Assembly (NCBI RefSeq): GCF_032854445.1
Contig: NW_027018438.1
Coordinates: forward strand, 1-26,645
DNA: 26,645 bases
Reading direction: 5' to 3'
Source of the DNA: Liolophura sinensis
Taxonomy: Eukaryota > Mollusca > Polyplacophora > Chitonida > Chitonidae
Positions 9,878-21,401 of this stretch are shown here, in pieces; positions within the stretch are counted from its first letter, which is position 1; every line of letters starts with the position of its first letter. The notes beneath the pieces were generated by a model. That model searched no databases and was not told the origin of the DNA. It saw nothing but the letters and a program-made list of their open reading frames with translations. The position numbers and the translations under genes are program-made.

Positions 9878-10426
9878 GAAATCGGCTACACTGTACTCTG
9901 TACTATTGCGACTGGTCATTACTATATTCAACTTTTGACTATAAGTTATGTGCCCTTCGGTAGCCCAGAAGACCTGAAATCTTTGGGCTAAGCCCATTTA
10001 ACTCACCCAGCAATTGTCTTACTTCTAAGTGCAAGACAATCTCAATGTCTTTATCTACGTGTAGAAAAACCACACCATTTGTACGTGAGAAACACAAGGT
10101 TCTTGATACAGTCTGCTGTAAAAAGTACAACTGAACACTGACCCACTTCAGTAAGGTGCCAAAAGATGCGGAATTGAGCCAGGCATCGGCAGCTGTTGAA
10201 AAATTGCAAATTTCCCTGGTTTCCATGGAGTAAGAGCCGTTGCTGGGCACGTGATTATGACATAAATGATCATTCAATTGTCACTACAGCCAAAAGTATT
10301 GGTCGGAGAGCAACGCGGTTTGCACCATTCGATTTCTCGTCACAAAATACGTCGGATTAGCCTCTTACCTGCAGCACTGGAACAGTTTTCGCACTTTTGC
10401 ATTTCTGCCTGGTCTTTTTGTTAATT
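9878..10426 (+). repeat. Monomer 19, class D2
   Basis: Follows unit 7 to 10294, then switches to AAAAGTATTGG and GTTTTCGCAC. Private changes CTTACCTGCAG and CATTTCTGCC lie near its end. Confidence 0.97.
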
Positions 10427-10975
10427 GAAATCGGCTACACTGTACTCTGTACAATCGCGACTGGTCATTACTATATTCAACTTTTGACTATAAGTTATGT
10501 GCCCTTCGGTAGCCCAGAAGACCTGAAATCTTTGGGCCAAGCCCATTTAACTCACCCAGCAATTGTCTTACTTCTAAGTCCAAGACAATCTCAATGTCTT
10601 TATCTACGTGTAGAAAAACCACACCATTTGTACGTGAAAAACACAAGGTACTTGATACAGTCTGCTGTAAAAAGTACAACTGACCACAGACCCACATGAA
10701 TAAGGTGCCAAAAGATGCGGAATTGAGCCAGGCATCGGCAGCTGTTGAAAAATTGCAAATTTCCCTGGTTTCCATGGAGTAAGAGCCGTTGCTGGGCACG
10801 TGATTATGACATAAATGATCATTCAATTGTCACTACAGCCAAAAGTATTGGTCGGAGAGCAACGCGGTTTGCACCATTCGATTTCTCGTTACAAAATACG
10901 TCGGATTAGCCTCTTACCAGCAGCACTGGAACAGTTTTCGCACTTTTGCATTTTTGCCTGGTCTTTTTGTTAATT
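10427..10975 (+). repeat. Monomer 20, chimera D1 front / D2 back
   Basis: The front carries AAGTCCAAG and CATGAATAAGG (D1). The back carries GTCACTACAG, AAAAGT and CTCGTTAC as in units 8 and 10. The switch lies between about 10706 and 10831. Confidence 0.93.
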
Positions 10976-11524
10976 GAAATCGGCTACACTGTACTCTGTA
11001 CAATCGCGACTGGTCATTACTATATTCAACTTTTGACTATAAGTTATGTGCCCTTCGGTAGCCCAGAAGACCTGAAATCTTTGGGCCAAACCCATTTAAC
11101 TCACCCAGCAATTGTCTTACTTCTAAGTGCAAGACAATCTCAATGTCTTTATCTACGTGTAGAAAAAACCACACCATTTGTACATAAAAAACACGAGGTA
11201 CTTGATACAGTCTGCTGTAAAAAGTACAACTAAACACAGACCCACATTTATAAGGTGCCAAAAGATGCGAAATTGGGCCAGGTATCGGCAGCTGTTGAAA
11301 AATTGCCAATTTCCCTGGTTTCCATGGAGTAAGAGCCGTTGCTGTGCACGTGATTATGACATAAATGATCATTCAATTGTCACTACAGGCAAAAGTATTG
11401 GTCGGAGAGCAACGCGGTTTGCACCATTCGATTTCTCGTCACAAAATACGTCGGATTAGCCTCTTACCAGCAGCACTGGAACAGTTTTCGCACTTTGCAT
11501 TTTTGCCTGGTCTTTTTGTTAATT
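10976..11524 (+). repeat. Monomer 21, class A2
   Basis: Like units 9 and 11 but with an extra A (run of six at 11163-11168) and a missing T (11494-11496). These cancel in length but split the long forward frame. Confidence 0.97.
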
Positions 11525-12072
11525 GAAATCGCTACACTGTACTCTGTACAATCGCGACTGGTCATTACTATATTCAACTTTTGACTATAAGTTATGTGCC
11601 CTTCGGTAGCCCAGAAGACGTCAAATCTTTGGGCCAAGCCCATTTAACTCACCCAGCAATTGTCTTACTTCTAAGTGCAAGACAATCTCAATGTCTTTAT
11701 CTACGTGTAGAAAAACCACACCATTTGTACGTGAAAAACACAAGGTACTTGATACAGTCTGCTGTAAAAAGTACAACTAAACACTGACCCACATTTATAA
11801 GGTGCCAAAAGGTGCGGAATTGGGCCAGGCATCGGCAGCTGTTAAAAAATTGCAAATATCCCTAGTTTCCATGGAGTAAGAGCCGTTGCTGTGCACGTGA
11901 TTATGACATAAATGATCATTCAATTGTCACTACAGCCAAACGTATTGGTCGGAGAGCAACGCGGTTTGCACCATTCGATTTCTCGTCACAAAGTACGTCG
12001 GATTAGCCTCTTACCAGCAGAACTGGAACAGTTTTTCCACTTTTGCATTTTTGCCTGGTCTTTTTGTTAATT
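11525..12072 (+). repeat. Monomer 22, class A
   Basis: Like unit 12, with a missing G in AAATCGCTACAC near 11530 and a private A at 12021 (CAGCAGAACTGG). Confidence 0.97.
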
Positions 12073-12620
12073 GAAATCGGCTACACTGTACTCTGTACAA
12101 TCGCGACTGGTCATTACTATATTCAACTTTTGACTATAAGTTATGTGCCCTTCGGTAGCCCAGAAGACGTCAAATCTTTGGGCTAAGCCCATTTAACTCA
12201 CCCCAGCAATTGCCTTACTTCTAAGTGCAAGACAATCTCAATGTCTTTATCTACGTGTAGAAAAACCACACCATTTGTACGTGAGAAACACAAGGTACTT
12301 GATACAGTCTGCTGTAAAAAGTACAACTGAACACTGACTCACTTCAGTAAGGTGCCAAAAGATGCGGAATTGAGACAGGCATCGGCAGCTGTTGAAAAAT
12401 TGCAAATTTCCCTGGTTTCCATGGAGTAAGAGCCGTTGCAGGGCACGTGATTATGACATAAATGATCATTTAATTGTCACTACAGCCAAGTATTGGTCGG
12501 AGAGCAACGCGGTTTGCACCATTCGATTTCTCGTCACAAAATACGTCGGATTAGCCTCTTACCAGCAGCACTGGAACAGTTTTCGCACTTTTGCATTTTT
12601 GCCTGGTCTTTTTGTTAATT
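12073..12620 (+). repeat. Monomer 23, chimera B front / C back
   Basis: The front has GACGTCAAAT, GGGCTAAG and GTGAGAAAC (B). The back has GACTCACTTCAG, GAGACAGG and GTTGCAGGG (C). The switch lies in 12286-12338. One extra C (12201-12204) and two missing A's (near 12488) are present. Confidence 0.93.
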
Positions 12621-13168
12621 GAAATCGGCTACACTGTACTCTGTACAATCGCGACTGGTCATTACTATATTCAACTTTTGACTATAAGTTATGTGCCCTT
12701 CGGTAGCCCAGAAGACGTCAAATCTTTGGGCCAAGCCCATTTAACTCACCCAGCAATTGTCTTACTTCTAAGTGCAAGACAATCTCAATGTCTTTATCTA
12801 CGTGTAGAAAAACCACACCATTTGTACGTGAGAAACACAAGGTACTTCATACAGTCTGCTGTAAAAAGTACAACTGAACACTGACTCACTTCAGTAAGGT
12901 GCCAAAAGATGCGGAATTGAGACAGGCATCGGCAGCTGTTGAAAAATTGCAAATTTCCCTGGTTTCCATGGAGTAAGAGCCGTTGCAGGGCACGTGATTA
13001 TGACATAAATGATCATTCAATTGTCACTACAGCCAAAAGTATTGGTCGGAGAGCAACGCGGTTTGCACCATTCGATTTCTCGTCACAAAATACGTCGGAT
13101 TAGCCTCTTACCAGCAGCACTGGAACAGTTTTTCCTCTTTTGTATTTTACCTGGTCTTTTTGTTAATT
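12621..13168 (+). repeat. Monomer 24, chimera A front / C back
   Basis: The front has GACGTCAAAT with GGGCCAAG and GTCTTAC (A). The back is C, ending GTATTTTACC. Private changes are GGTACTTCATAC and TTTTTCCTCTT. Confidence 0.9.
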
Positions 13169-13717
13169 GAAATCGGCTACACTGTACTCTGTACAATCGC
13201 GACTGGTCATTACTATATTCAACTTTTGACTATAAGTTATGTGCCCTTCGGTAGCCCAGAAGACCTGAAATCTTTGGGCTAAGCCCATTTAACTCACCCA
13301 GCAATTGCCTTACTTCTAAGTGCAAGACAATCTCAATGTCTTTATCTACGTGTAGAAAAACCACACCATTTGTACATGAAAAACACAAGGTACTTGATAC
13401 AGTCTGCTGTAAAAAGTACAACTGAACACTGACTCACTTCAGTAAGGTGCCAAAAGATGCGGAATTGAGACAGGCATCGGCAGCTGTTGAAAAATTGCAA
13501 ATTTCCCTGGTTTCCATGGAGTAAGAGCCGTTGCAGGGCACGTAATTATGATATAAATGATCATTTAATTGTCACTACAGCCAAAAGTATTGGTCGGAGA
13601 GCAACGCGGTTTGCACCATTCGATTTCTCGTCACAAAATACGTCGGATTAGCCTCTTACCAGCAGCACTGGAACAGTTTTCGCACTTTTGCATTTTTGCC
13701 TGGTCTTTTTGTTAATT
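13169..13717 (+). repeat. Monomer 25, class C
   Basis: Has TACATGAAAAAC and GAGACAGG but the long end CATTTTTGCC. Private CACGTAATTATGATATAAAT breaks two of the usual palindromes. Confidence 0.97.
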
Positions 13718-14266
13718 GAAATCGGCTACACTGTACTCTGTACAATCGCGACTGGTCATTACTATATTCAACTTTTGACTATAAGTTATGTGCCCTTCGG
13801 TAGCCCAGAAGACGTCAAATCTTTGGGCTAAGCCCATTTAACTCACCCAGCAATTGTCTTACTTCTAAGTGCAAGACAATCTCAATGTCTTTATCTACGT
13901 GTAGAAAAACCACACCATTTGTACGTGAAAAACACAAGGTACTTGATACAGTCTGCTGTAAAAAGTACAACTAAACACTGACCCACATTTATAAGGTGCC
14001 AAAAGGTGCGGAATTGGGCCAGGCATCGGCAGCTGTTAAAAAATTGCAAATATCCCTAGTTTCCATGGAGTAAGAGCCGTTGCTGTGCACGTGATTATGA
14101 CATAAATGATCATTCAATTGTCACTACAGCCAAACGTATTGGTCGGAGAGCAACGCGGTTTGCACCATTCGATTTCTCGTCACAAAGTACGTCGGATTAG
14201 CCTCTTACCAGCAGCACTGGAACAGTTTTTCCACTTTTGCATTTTTGCCTGGTCTTTTTGTTAATT
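13718..14266 (+). repeat. Monomer 26, class A
   Basis: Has all class A back-half markers, with GGGCTAAG in the front. Confidence 0.97.
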
Positions 14267-14815
14267 GAAATCGTCTACACTGTACTCTGTACAATCGCGA
14301 CTGGTCATTACTATATTCAACTTTTGACTATAAGTTATGTGCCCTTCGGTAGCCCAGAAGACGTCAAATCTTTGGGCTAAGCCCATTTAACTCACCCAGC
14401 AATTGCCTTACTTCTAAGTGCAAGACAATCTCAATGTCTTTATCTACGTGTAGAAAAACCACACCATTTGTACGTGAGAAACACAAGGTACTTGATACAG
14501 TCTGCTGTAAAAAGTACAACTGAACACTGACCAATTTCAGTAAGGTGGCAAAAGATGCGGAATTGAGCCAGGCATCGGCAGCTGTTGAAAAATTGCAAAT
14601 TTCCCTGGTTTCCATGGAGTAAGAGCCGTTGCTGGGCACGTGATTATGACATAAATGATCATTCAATTGTCGCTACAGCCAAAAGTATTGGTCGGAGAGC
14701 AACGCGGTTTGCACCATTCGATTTCTCGTCACAAAATACGTCGGATTAGCCTCTTACCAGCAGCACTGGAACAGTTTTCGCACTTTTGCATTTTTGCCTG
14801 GTCTTTTTGTTAATT
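14267..14815 (+). repeat. Monomer 27, class B
   Basis: Has GTAAGGTGGCAAAAG, with private AAATCGTCTACAC in the start motif and CCAATTTCAG. Confidence 0.97.
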
Positions 14816-15364
14816 GAAATCGGCTACACTGTACTCTGTACAATCGCGACTGGTCATTACTATATTCAACTTTTGACTATAAGTTATGTGCCCTTCGGTA
14901 GCCCAGAAGACCTGAAATCTTTGGGCCAAGCCCATTTAACTCACCCAGCAATTGCCTTACTTCTAAGTGCAAGACACTCTCAATGTCTTTATCTACGTGT
15001 AGAAAAACCACACCATTTGTACATGAAAAACACAAGGTACTTGATACAGTCTGCTGTAAAAAGTACAACTGAACACTGACTCACTTCAGTAAGGTGCCAA
15101 AAGATGCGGAATTGAGACAGGCATCGGCAGCTGTTGAAAAATTGCAAATTTCCCTGGTTTCCATGGAGTAAGAGCCGTTGCAGGGCACGTGATTATGACA
15201 TAAATGATCATTCAATTGTCACTACAGCCAAAAGTATTGGTCGGAGAGCAACGCGGTTTGCACCATTCGATTTCTCGTCACAAAATACGTCGGATTAGCC
15301 TCTTACCAGCAGCACTGGAACAGTTTTCGCACTTTTGCATTTTTGCCTGGTCTTTTTGTTAATT
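14816..15364 (+). repeat. Monomer 28, class C
   Basis: Has GGGCCAAG, TACATGAAAAAC and GAGACAGG with the long end; private AGACACTCTC. Confidence 0.97.
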
Positions 15365-15913
15365 GAAATCGGCTACACTGTACTCTGTACAATCGCGACT
15401 GGTCATTACTATATTCAACTTTTGACTATAAGTTATGTGCCCTTCGGTAGCCCAGAAGACCTGAAATCTTTGGGCCAATCCCATTTAACTCACCCAGCAA
15501 TTGTCTTACTTCTAAGTGCAAGACAATCTCAATGTCTTTATCTACGTGTAGAAAAACCACACCATTTGTACATAAAAAACACGAGGTACTTGATACAGTC
15601 TGCTGTAAAAAGTACAACTAAACACAGACCCACATTTATAAGGTGCCAAAAGATGCGAAATTGGGCCAGGTATCGGCAGCTGTTGAAAAATTGCCAATTT
15701 CCCTGGTTTCCATGGAGTAAGAGCCGTTGCTGTGCACGTGATTATGACATAAATGATCATTCAATTGTCACTACAGGCAAAAGTATTGGTCGGAGAGCAA
15801 CGCGGTTTGCACCATTCGATTTCTCGTCACAAAATACGTCGGATTAGCCTCTTACCAGCAGCACTGGAACAGTTTTCGCACTTTTGCATTTTTGCCTGGT
15901 CTTTTTGTTAATT
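15365..15913 (+). repeat. Monomer 29, class A2
   Basis: Fourth A2 unit, with private GGGCCAATCCC. It keeps the long forward frame (stop at 15847). Confidence 0.97.
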
Positions 15914-16462
15914 GAAATCGGCTACACTGTACTCTGTACAATCGCGACTGGTCATTACTATATTCAACTTTTGACTATAAGTTATGTGCCCTTCGGTAGC
16001 CCAGAAGACGTCAAATCTTTGGGCCAAGCCCATTTAACTCACCCAGCAATTGTCTTACTTCTAAGTGCAAGACAATCTCAATGTCTTTATCTACGTGTAG
16101 AAAAACCACACCATTTGTACGTGAAAAACACAAGGTTCTTGATACAGTCTGCTGTAAAAAGTACAACTAAACACTGACCCACATTTATAAGGTGCCAAAA
16201 GGTGCGGAATTGGGCCAGGCATCGGCAGCTGTTAAAAAATTGCAAATATCCCTAGTTTCCATGGAGTAAGAGCCGTTGCAGGGCACGTGATTATGACATA
16301 AATGATCATTCAATTGTCACTACAGCCAAACGTATTGGTCGGAGAGCAACCCGGTTTGCACCATTCGATTTCTCGTCACAAAGTACGTCGGATTAGCCTC
16401 TTACCAGCAGCACTGGAACAGTTTTTCCACTTTTGCATTTTTGCCTGGTCTTTTTGTTAATT
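15914..16462 (+). repeat. Monomer 30, class A
   Basis: Class A with GGTTCTTG, GTTGCAGGG and private GCAACCCGG. Confidence 0.97.
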
Positions 16463-17011
16463 GAAATCGGCTACACTGTACTCTGTACAATCGCGACTGG
16501 TCATTACTATATTCAACTTTTGACTATAAGTTATGTGCCCTTCGGTAGCCCAGAAGACGTCAAATCTTTGGGCTAAGCCCATTTAACTCACCCAGCAATT
16601 GCCTTACTTCTAAGTGCAAGACAATCTCAATGTCTTTATCTACGTGTAGAAAAACCACACCATTTGTACGTGAGAAACACAAGGTACTTGATACAGTCTG
16701 CTGTAAAAAGTACAACTGAACACTGACCAACTTCAGTAAGGTGGCAAAACATGCGGAATTGAGCCAGGCATCGGCAGCTGTTGAAAAATTGCAAATTTCC
16801 CTGGTTTCCATGGAGTAAGAGCCGTTGCAGGGCACGTGATTATGACATAAATGATCATTCAATTGTCGCTACAGGCAAAAGTATTGGTCGGAGAGCAACG
16901 CGGTTTGCACCATTCGATTTCTCGTCACAAAATACGTCGGATTAGCCTCTTACCAGCAGCACTGGAACAGTTTTCGCACTTTTGCATTTTTGCCTGGTCT
17001 TTTTGTTAATT
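16463..17011 (+). repeat. Monomer 31, class B
   Basis: Class B with private GGCAAAACATGCGG, plus GTTGCAGGG and ACAGGCAAAAG borrowed from other classes. Confidence 0.97.
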
Positions 17012-17559
17012 GAAATCGGCTACACTGTACTCTGTACAATCGCGACTGGTCATTACTATATTCAACTTTTGACTATAAGTTATGTGCCCTTCGGTAGCCC
17101 AGAAGACCTGAAATCTTTGGGCCAAGCCCATTTAACTCACCCAGCAATTGCCTTACTTCTAAGTGCAAGACAATCTCAATGTCTTTATCTACGTGTAGAA
17201 AAACCACACCATTTGTACATGAAAAACACAAGGTACTTGATACAGTCTGCTGTAAAAAGTACAACTGAACACTGACTCACTTCAGTAAGGTGCCAAAAGA
17301 TGCGGAATTGAGACAGGCATCGGCAGCTGTTGAAAAATTGCAAATTTCCCTGGTTTCCATGGAGTAAGAGCCGTTGCAGGGCACGTGATTATGACATAAA
17401 TGATCATTCAATTGTCACTACAGCCAAACGTATTGGTCGGAGAGCAACGCGGTTTGCACCATTCGATTTCTCGTCACAAAATACGTCGGATTAGCCTCTT
17501 ACCAGCAGCACTGGAACAGTTTTTCCACTTTTGTATTTTACCTGGTCTTTTTGTTAATT
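17012..17559 (+). repeat. Monomer 32, class C
   Basis: Class C, 548 bp, ending GTATTTTACC, with GGGCCAAG and AAACGTATTGG. Confidence 0.97.
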
Positions 17560-18108
17560 GAAATCGGCTACACTGTACTCTGTACAATCGCGACTGGTCA
17601 TTACTATATTCAACTTTTGACTATAAGTTATGTGCCCTTCGGTAGCCCAGAAGGCCTGAAAACTTTGGGCTAAGCCCATTTAACTCACCCAGCAATTGCC
17701 TTACTTCTAAGTGCAAGACAATCTCAATGTCTTTATCTACGTGTAGAAAAACCACACCATTTGTACGTGAGAAACACAAGGTACTTGATACAGTCTGCTG
17801 TAAAAAGTACAACTGAACACTGACCAACTTCAGTAAGGTGCCAAAAGATGCGGAATTGAGCCAGGCATCGGCAGCTGTTAAAAAATTGCAAATTTCCCTG
17901 GTTTCTATGGAGTAAGAGCCGTTGCAGGGCACGTGATTATGACATAAATGATCATTCAATTGTCGCTACAGCCAAAAGTATTGGTCGGAGAGCAACGCGG
18001 TTTGCACCATTCGATTTCTCGTCACAAAATACGTCGGATTAGCCTCTTACCAGCAGCACTGGAACAGTTTTCGCACTTTTGCATTTTTGCCTCGTCTTTT
18101 TGTTAATT
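17560..18108 (+). repeat. Monomer 33, class D3
   Basis: Has CCAACTTCAGTAAGGTGCC, GTTAAAAAATTGC and private GAAGGCCTGAAAAC and TTTCTATGG. It ends with GCCTCGTC. Confidence 0.97.
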
Positions 18109-18657
18109 GAAATCGGCTACACTGTACTCTGTACAATCGCGACTGGTCATTACTATATTCAACTTTTGACTATAAGTTATGTGCCCTTCGGTAGCCCAGA
18201 AGACCTGAAATCTTTGGGCTAAGCCCATTTAACTCACCCAGCAATTGCCTTACTTCTAAGTGCAAGACAATCTCAATGTCTTTATCTACGTGTAGAAAAA
18301 CCACACCATTTGTACATGAAAAACACAAGGTACTTGATACAGTCTGCTGTAAAAAGTACAACTGAACACTGACTCACTTCAGTAAGGTGCCAAAAGATGC
18401 GGAATTGAGACAGGCATCGGCAGCTGTTGAAAAATTGCAAATTTCCCTGGTTTCCATGGAGTAAGAGCCGTTGCAGGGCACGTGATTATGACATAAATGA
18501 TCATTTAATTGTCACTACAGCCAAACGTATTGGTCGGAGAGCAACGCGGTTTGCACCGTTCGATTTCTCGTCACAAAATACGTCGGATTAGCCTCTTACC
18601 AGCAGCACTGGAACAGTTTTCGCACTTTTGCATTTTTGCCTGGTCTTTTTGTTAATT
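18109..18657 (+). repeat. Monomer 34, class C
   Basis: Class C with the long end, CATTTAATTG and private CACCGTTCG. Confidence 0.97.
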
Positions 18658-19206
18658 GAAATCGGCTACACTGTACTCTGTACAATCGCGACTGGTCATT
18701 ACTATATTCAACTTTTGACTATAAGTTATGTGCCCTTCGGTAGCCCAGAAGACCTCAAATCTTTGGGCCAAGCCCATTTAACTCACCCAGCAATTGTCTT
18801 ACTTCTAAGTGCAAGACAATCTCAATGTCTTTATCTACGTGTAGAAAAACCACACCATTTGTACGTGAAAAACACAAGGTACTTGATACAGTCTGCTGTA
18901 AAAAGTACAACTAAACACTGACCCACATTTATAAGGTGCCAAAAGGTGCGGAATTGGGCCAGGCATCGGCAGCTGTTAAAAAATTGCAAATATCCCTAGT
19001 TTCCATGGAGTAAGAGCCGTTGCTGTGCACGTGATTATGACATAAATGATCATTCAATTGTCACTACAGCCAAACGTATTGGTCGGAGAGCAACGCGGTT
19101 TGCACCATTCGATTTCTCGTCACAAAGTACGTCGGATTAGCCTCTTACCAGCAGCACTGGAACAGTTTTTCCACTTTTGCATTTTTGCCTGGTCTTTTTG
19201 TTAATT
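18658..19206 (+). repeat. Monomer 35, class A
   Basis: Class A with the intermediate form GACCTCAAAT. Confidence 0.97.
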
Positions 19207-19755
19207 GAAATCGGCTACACTGTACTCTGTACAATCGCGACTGGTCATTACTATATTCAACTTTTGACTATAAGTTATGTGCCCTTCGGTAGCCCAGAAG
19301 ACGTCAAATCTTTGGGCTAAGCCCATTTAACTCACCCAGCAATTGCCTTACTTCTAAGTGCAAGACAATCTCAATGTCTTTATCTACGTGTAGAAAAACC
19401 ACACCATTTGTACGTGAGAAACACAAGGTACTTGATACAGTCTGCTGTAAAAAGTACAACTGAACACTGACCCACTTCAGTAAGGTGGCAAAAGATGCGG
19501 AATTGAGCCAGGCATCGGCAGCTGTTGAAAAATTGCAAATTTCCCTGGTTTCCATGGAGTAAGAGCCGTTGCTGGGCACGTGATTATGACATAAATGATC
19601 ATTCAATTGTCGCTACAGCCAAAAGTATTGGTCGGAGAGCAACGCGGTTTGCACCATTCGATTTCTCGTCACAAAATACGTCGGATTAGCCTCTTACCAG
19701 CAGCACTGGAACAGTTTTCGCACTTTTGCATTTTTGCCTCGTCTTTTTGTTAATT
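19207..19755 (+). repeat. Monomer 36, class B
   Basis: Class B with GACCCACTTCAG instead of GACCAAC, ending GCCTCGTC. Confidence 0.97.
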
Positions 19756-20303
19756 GAAATCGGCTACACTGTACTCTGTACAATCGCGACTGGTCATTAC
19801 TATATTCAACTTTTGACTATAAGTTATGTGCCCTTCGGTAGCCCAGAAGACCTGAAATCTTTGGGCTAAGCCCATTTAACTCACCCAGCAATTGCCTTAC
19901 TTCTAAGTGCAAGACAATCTCAATGTCTTTATCTACGTGTAGAAAAACCACACCATTTGTACATGAAAAACACAAGGTACTTGATACAGTCTGCTGTAAA
20001 AAGTACAACTGAACACTGACTCACTTCAGTAAGGTGCCAAAAGATGCGGAATTGAGACAGGCATCGGCAGCTGTTGAAAAATTGCAAATTTCCCTGGTTT
20101 CCATGGAGTAAGAGCCGTTGCAGGGCACGTGATTATGACATAAATGATCATTCAATTGTCACTACAGCCAAAAGTATTGGTCGGAGAGCAACGCGGTTTG
20201 CACCATTCGATTTCTCGTCACAAAATACGTCGGATTAGCCTCTTACCAGCAGCACTGGAACAGTTTTTCCACTTTTGTATTTTACCTGGTCTTTTTGTTA
20301 ATT
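19756..20303 (+). repeat. Monomer 37, class C
   Basis: Class C, 548 bp, ending GTATTTTACC. Confidence 0.97.
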
Positions 20304-20852
20304 GAAATCGGCTACACTGTATTCTGTACAATCGCGACTGGTCATTACTATATTCAACTTTTGACTATAAGTTATGTGCCCTTCGGTAGCCCAGAAGACC
20401 TGAAATCTTTGGGCTAAGCCCATTTAACTCACCCAGCAATTGCCTTACTTCTAAGTGCAAGACAATCTCAATGTCTTTATCTACGTGTAGAAAAACCACA
20501 CCATTTGTACGTGAGAAACACAAGGTACTTGATACAGTCTGCTGTAAAAAGTACAACTAAACACTGACCCACATTTATAAGGTGCCAAAAGGTGCGGAAT
20601 TGGGCCAGGCATCGCAGCTGTTAAAAAATTGCAAATATCCCTAGTTTCCATGGAGTAAGAGCCGTTGCTGTGCACGTGATTATGACATAAATTATCATTC
20701 AATTGTCACTATAGCCAAACGTATTGGTCGGAGGAGCAACGCGGTTTGCACCATTCGATTTCTCGTCACAAAGTACGTCGGATTAGCCTCTTACCAGCAG
20801 CACTGGAACAGTTTTTCCACTTTTGCATTTTTGCCTGGTCTTTTTGTTAATT
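20304..20852 (+). repeat. Monomer 38, chimera D3 front / A back
   Basis: The front has CTGTATTCTGTAC (shared only with unit 49), GACCTG and GTGAGAAAC. The back is class A. The switch lies in 20516-20558. One G is lost near 20614 and one is gained near 20734. Confidence 0.93.
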
Positions 20853-21401
20853 GAAATCGGCTACACTGTACTCTGTACAATCGCGACTGGTCATTACTAT
20901 ATTCAACTTTTGGCTATAAGTTATGTGCCCTTCGGTAGCCCAGAAGACGTCAAATCTTTGGGCTAAGCCCATTTAACTCACCCAGCAATTGCCTTACTTC
21001 TAAGTGCAAGACAATCTCAATGTCTTTATCTACGTGTAGAAAAACCACACCATTTGTACGTGAGAAACACAAGGTACTTGATACAGTCTGCTGTAAAAAG
21101 TACAACTGAACACTGACCAACTTCAGTAAGGTGGCAAAAGATGCGGAATTGAGCCAGGCATCGGCAGCTGTTGAAAAATTGCAAATTTCCCTGGTTTCCA
21201 TGGAGTAAGAGCCGTTGCTGGGCACGTGATTATGACATAAATGATCATTCAATTGTCGCTACAGCCAAAAGTATTGGTCGGAGAGCAACGCGGTTTGCAC
21301 CATTCGATTTCTCGTCACAAAATACGTCGGATTAGCCTCTTACCAGCAGCACTGGAACAGTTTTCGCACTTTTGCATTTTTGCCTGGTCTTTTTGTTAAT
21401 T
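20853..21401 (+). repeat. Monomer 39, class B
   Basis: Class B with TTTTGGCTAT, shared only with unit 47. Confidence 0.97.

Larger units (their letters stand above)
6585..10294 (+). repeat. Right copy of near-identical 6.8-unit block
   Basis: This is the second copy of the 1-3707 block, offset by 6584 bp at the start and 6587 bp after the three left-copy deletions. It carries full-length homopolymers where the left copy is short. After 10294 the sequence switches to other D-type variants. The copy is either a very recent block duplication or an assembly duplication. Confidence 0.95.
9329..10975 (+). repeat. D1-D2-(D1/D2) trimer, copy 4, rearranged third member
   Basis: Units 18 and 19 correspond to units 6 and 7. 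The third member, unit 20, has a D1 front and a D2 back like units 8 and 10, so a crossover has altered this copy. Confidence 0.75.
13718..15364 (+). repeat. A-B-C module 2
   Basis: Units 26, 27 and 28, in the order TATAAGG class, GTGGCAAAAG class, GAGACAGG class. Unit 26 carries GGGCTAAG instead of the GGGCCAAG of module 1. Confidence 0.8.
15914..17559 (+). repeat. A-B-C module 3
   Basis: Units 30, 31 and 32, followed by a D3 unit and another C unit. All three share GTTGCAGGG, which is normal for C but not for A or B and suggests local conversion between neighbours. Confidence 0.8.
18658..20303 (+). repeat. A-B-C module 4
   Basis: Units 35, 36 and 37. The A unit carries GACCTCAAAT, a mixture of the two usual forms GACGTCAAAT and GACCTGAAAT. 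Confidence 0.8.
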
